DNA of 64,000 nucleotides from Parietaria judaica (taxonomy: Eukaryota > Streptophyta > Magnoliopsida > Rosales > Urticaceae). The DNA lies in assembly GCA_954871525.1 (NCBI GenBank), contig OX940863.1:42456501-42520500 (forward strand), read 5' to 3'. This document shows, in pieces, positions 62,030-64,000 of the stretch (positions are counted from its first letter, which is position 1; every line of letters starts with the position of its first letter). The translations under genes were made by a program, and so were the position numbers. The notes beneath the pieces are model-generated. The model had not been told where the DNA came from. It searched no databases and saw only the letters and a list, made by a program, of their open reading frames with translations.

Positions 62030-63497
62030 ATTCGAATTTACACATATAAATATATATAAATATATATTTTTTATTTATTAATATAAATCTATTAATTATT
62101 AATAAGATATTAATAATTAAATCCAAATAATTAAATTATATTAATATTTCCTGATCTCAATATCACACATTAAAATGTCATGGTGCCACACCATCATTTA
62201 AATTCGTGACATGTGATTTAATTTCAAAGTTTATCGAACCGATCACAAACATAGAAAATCTATAAATCACTAACCGTAAGTCGAAATGACTTGGTTCAAA
62301 AAGCAAAGTTGCTTAGAATTTAATTTCCAACAACATGGTGCTGATAGAAAATCTAAATTCTAACTTTCTTTTATCATTTAATTTCGTGTACCAAAATATG
62401 GTACTTTTGCCACGCTAACGATAACACTATCTGACGTCTGCCACAGACTTTTCAGTTTTATAAGTCAAGCCAAATGATTAAACATTATCCAGAATGTATT
62501 TTAATCACGTACGTATCATCCGTTACGGAGCTATCCTGGGGACCATGGACCCGTATCACTTAAGCTCCAACGAACTGCTAGTTGTTCGTCAAACCTCGAA
62601 GTGATTCCACTATAGACCCGAGGCTGCACTCTTTAGTGATATGGTATATATTATTCCCTTTATAACAGCAGGGTGTCCATTGATACAATCAAATTCGGGT
62701 TATTGATCTTTCACTTGATGATCCACACATGAGCAGGCGGTTTCTACCGTTATGCCCCTCATTGCATTTTCATCCTTGACTCAGTCAGTAATATTATGAG
62801 TAACCCACTTATGGTTTCGATTCATAAGTTGCGCATGGGTACTTCTCACTTCTCACCACTGACAATCAAAGGAATCATCATGACTCTGAAGAGAGCTGTG
62901 TGATGCCCATGTCTATAACCAAGCTACCCTTACTGCTGAATATCATGTTCCCAAAATAATAGTGTTGGGAACAGCGGTAATATTTCGTGTTCTTTAACAG
63001 TTAAATCAAAGAACAATCAAGCCAGCAGCTCGGAGTCAAGATCACTCAGGACTTAGATCGAATATCCATTTGATCATCTACTAGTGACTCAACTCCAAGT
63101 TATCAGTGACGGTCTTATATGATAACTTCCGGAGTTTAAGTCAGGTCCAGTCCAGTATGAAGACACTTCATACTTAATGCACTTCTATAGTGAGTGTGAC
63201 ACACACAAAATCCAGAATAGGATTGTCACTTAGTCACATTAATGACCTTATACGATTAATGGGCTCCCACCCAGTTAATCAGGTCACGAATATTTTAAGT
63301 TCATTTATTATTATTATTAATTCTTCCTCACATTGACTCTGTTGTGATAATAATAACATAATTGCATCCTTTATGAACTAAGGAATCAAACATTCTATAA
63401 TAAGATTAACATAATAAGTATCATCTTTATTCAACGACTTGTCATAATCTTTTACAAATGGATAAAATATCTTGTTTAAGGACACATATGTCCAACA

Positions 63498-63508
63498 ATC
63501 TCCCACTT
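63498..63508 (-). promoter_or_regulatory. Polypurine tract of the copia element
   Basis: The minus strand reads aagtgggagat immediately before the LTR start tgttggac. This is the usual place and composition of the primer for plus-strand DNA synthesis in LTR retrotransposons. Only 15 bases separate the LTR from the stop codon of the polyprotein gene (63513-63515), so the internal region has almost no 3' untranslated part. Confidence 0.85.
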
Positions 63509-63512
63509 GTAC

Positions 63513-64000
63513 TTAAAGAGGATGACCCATGTCTTTCAGACCCATATTCTCCAGATGCCTCCTGAATATTTTCTCTGGCAACGTCTTGGTGAATGGATCA
63601 GCCAGATTGTCTTCCGAAGCTATTTTCACAACCCTCACGTCGCCACGACGCACTATTTCTCTTATGAGATGGTATTTGCGTTCTATATGTTTTGCCTTGT
63701 TATGGTCTCTGGGCTCTTTAGAATTTGCCACCGCACCACTGCTGTCACAGTACAGTGTTTGGGGCCCATCTACATCTGGAACAACTCCCAGCTCTATGTA
63801 GAAATTCTTGAGCCAAACTGATTCTTTGGCTGCCTCACAAGCTGCCACATATTCAGCTTCCATTGTGGAATCTGTGGTACAAGATTGCTTTACGCTTCTC
63901 CAGAATATTGCTCCACCAGCAAGGGTGTACACTGCTCCCGACGTCGATTTTCTCGCGTCTCTATCACACATAAAGTCTGAATCAGTGTATCCTAGTGGAT
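63513..64000 (-). CDS. Ty1/copia Pol polyprotein, C-terminal RNase H part (partial)
   Basis: An uninterrupted minus-strand frame enters from the right edge and ends at TAA (63513-63515), giving 161 visible residues. The frame is open through 64000, so the methionine at 63969-63971 is internal and not the start. It is the RNase H domain of a copia polyprotein, which degrades the RNA strand during reverse transcription in virus-like particles. Visible family motifs, numbered from the edge: GYTDSDF (3-9, probable catalytic Asp6), RKSTSGA (16-22), STMEAEYVA (44-52, probable catalytic Glu49), YCDSSGA (83-89, probable catalytic Asp85), KHIERKYH (103-110) and ADPFTK near the C terminus. Assignment of these catalytic residues rests on general RNase H alignment knowledge. 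There is no frameshift or stop, so this part looks intact and the element may be young. The lineage within copia cannot be assigned from this fragment. Confidence 0.95.
   Translation of the reverse strand, partial: PLGYTDSDFMCDRDARKSTSGAVYTLAGGAIFWRSVKQSCTTDSTMEAEYVAACEAAKESVWLKNFYIELGVVPDVDGPQTLYCDSSGAVANSKEPRDHNKAKHIERKYHLIREIVRRGDVRVVKIASEDNLADPFTKTLPEKIFRRHLENMGLKDMGHPL

Larger units (their letters stand above)
60793..63497 (-). mobile_element. 3' LTR of a Ty1/copia retrotransposon, 2705 bp
   Basis: On the plus strand it begins tgttggga and ends gtccaaca. The polypurine tract and the end of the polyprotein gene follow directly on the right, so on the minus strand this is the downstream (3') LTR, with U3 towards 63497 and U5 towards 60793. 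It is 40 bp shorter than the solo LTR at 45430-48174. Visible losses include 11 bp in the attaatt-rich tract near 62100, about 10 bp near 61735, and 20 bp near 63398, where ctat flanks the missing piece. Long U3 (about 2.1 kb) with degenerate repeats and palindromes, a TATA box and a possible polyadenylation signal are shared with the solo copy. The open frames inside it, including a 61-codon one at 60996-61181 on the minus strand, look fortuitous. Confidence 0.93.

Noticed and set aside
45430..63497. The two LTRs as the ends of one element with satellite inside
   Set aside because: The solo LTR has its own matching target duplication on both sides, and the DNA between the LTRs is satellite in the normal register. 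The second LTR has its own coding region on the other side.
63507..63821. Plus-strand open frames of 104 and 90 codons opposite the RNase H gene
   Set aside because: They are antisense shadows of the minus-strand polyprotein, which has clear RNase H motifs.

Overview
This window is plant nuclear heterochromatin. About 58 kb of the 64 kb is one AT-rich tandem satellite with a basic monomer of about 360 bp. The rest is two copies of one long terminal repeat (LTR, about 2.7 kb each) from a Ty1/copia retrotransposon, plus the last 0.5 kb of that element's polyprotein gene at the right edge. A copia RNase H end, long TG..CA LTRs with 5-bp target duplications, and a homogenised satellite with higher-order structure together point to a flowering plant. 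The species cannot be named from the sequence. No host gene, rRNA, tRNA or CRISPR array was found.

Layout: 1-45429 is the left satellite arm. 45430-48174 is a solo LTR (minus orientation) that interrupts one monomer and is flanked by a 5-bp target duplication. 48175-60792 is the right satellite arm, which resumes inside the interrupted monomer. 60793-63497 is a second LTR of the same family and orientation. It is followed by a polypurine tract (63498-63508) and the C-terminal RNase H coding region (63513-64000, minus strand), so it is the 3' LTR of an element whose body continues beyond the right edge.

The satellite has two monomer classes. A starts like ttgtaccac and B starts like ttttattac; they are roughly 85-90% alike by eye and mostly alternate, giving a 720-bp A-B dimer. 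Larger periods are layered on this and change along the array: a 3.6-kb 10-mer repeated twice (1441-8640), a 1438-bp tetramer (16561-19.8 kb), a 6121-bp 17-monomer duplication (about 20.74-32.3 kb), a series of units whose spacing steps through 12, 10 and 8 monomers (29.3-43 kb), a 1439-bp tetramer (53222-55744) and a 1.08-kb A-A-B trimer (55745-58871). A/B hybrid monomers mark where the dimer phase slips. The right arm is more damaged, with several microhomology-type deletions. The left part is the most homogeneous, which suggests that the array core lies to the left and an ageing edge to the right.

There is no gene system here. What is worth a second look is the evolution of the array: phase-preserving unit-length changes, hybrid monomers, one deletion junction found twice 7.8 kb apart, and two insertions of one LTR family 16 bp apart in monomer coordinates. 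The LTRs themselves are unusually long and palindrome-rich.
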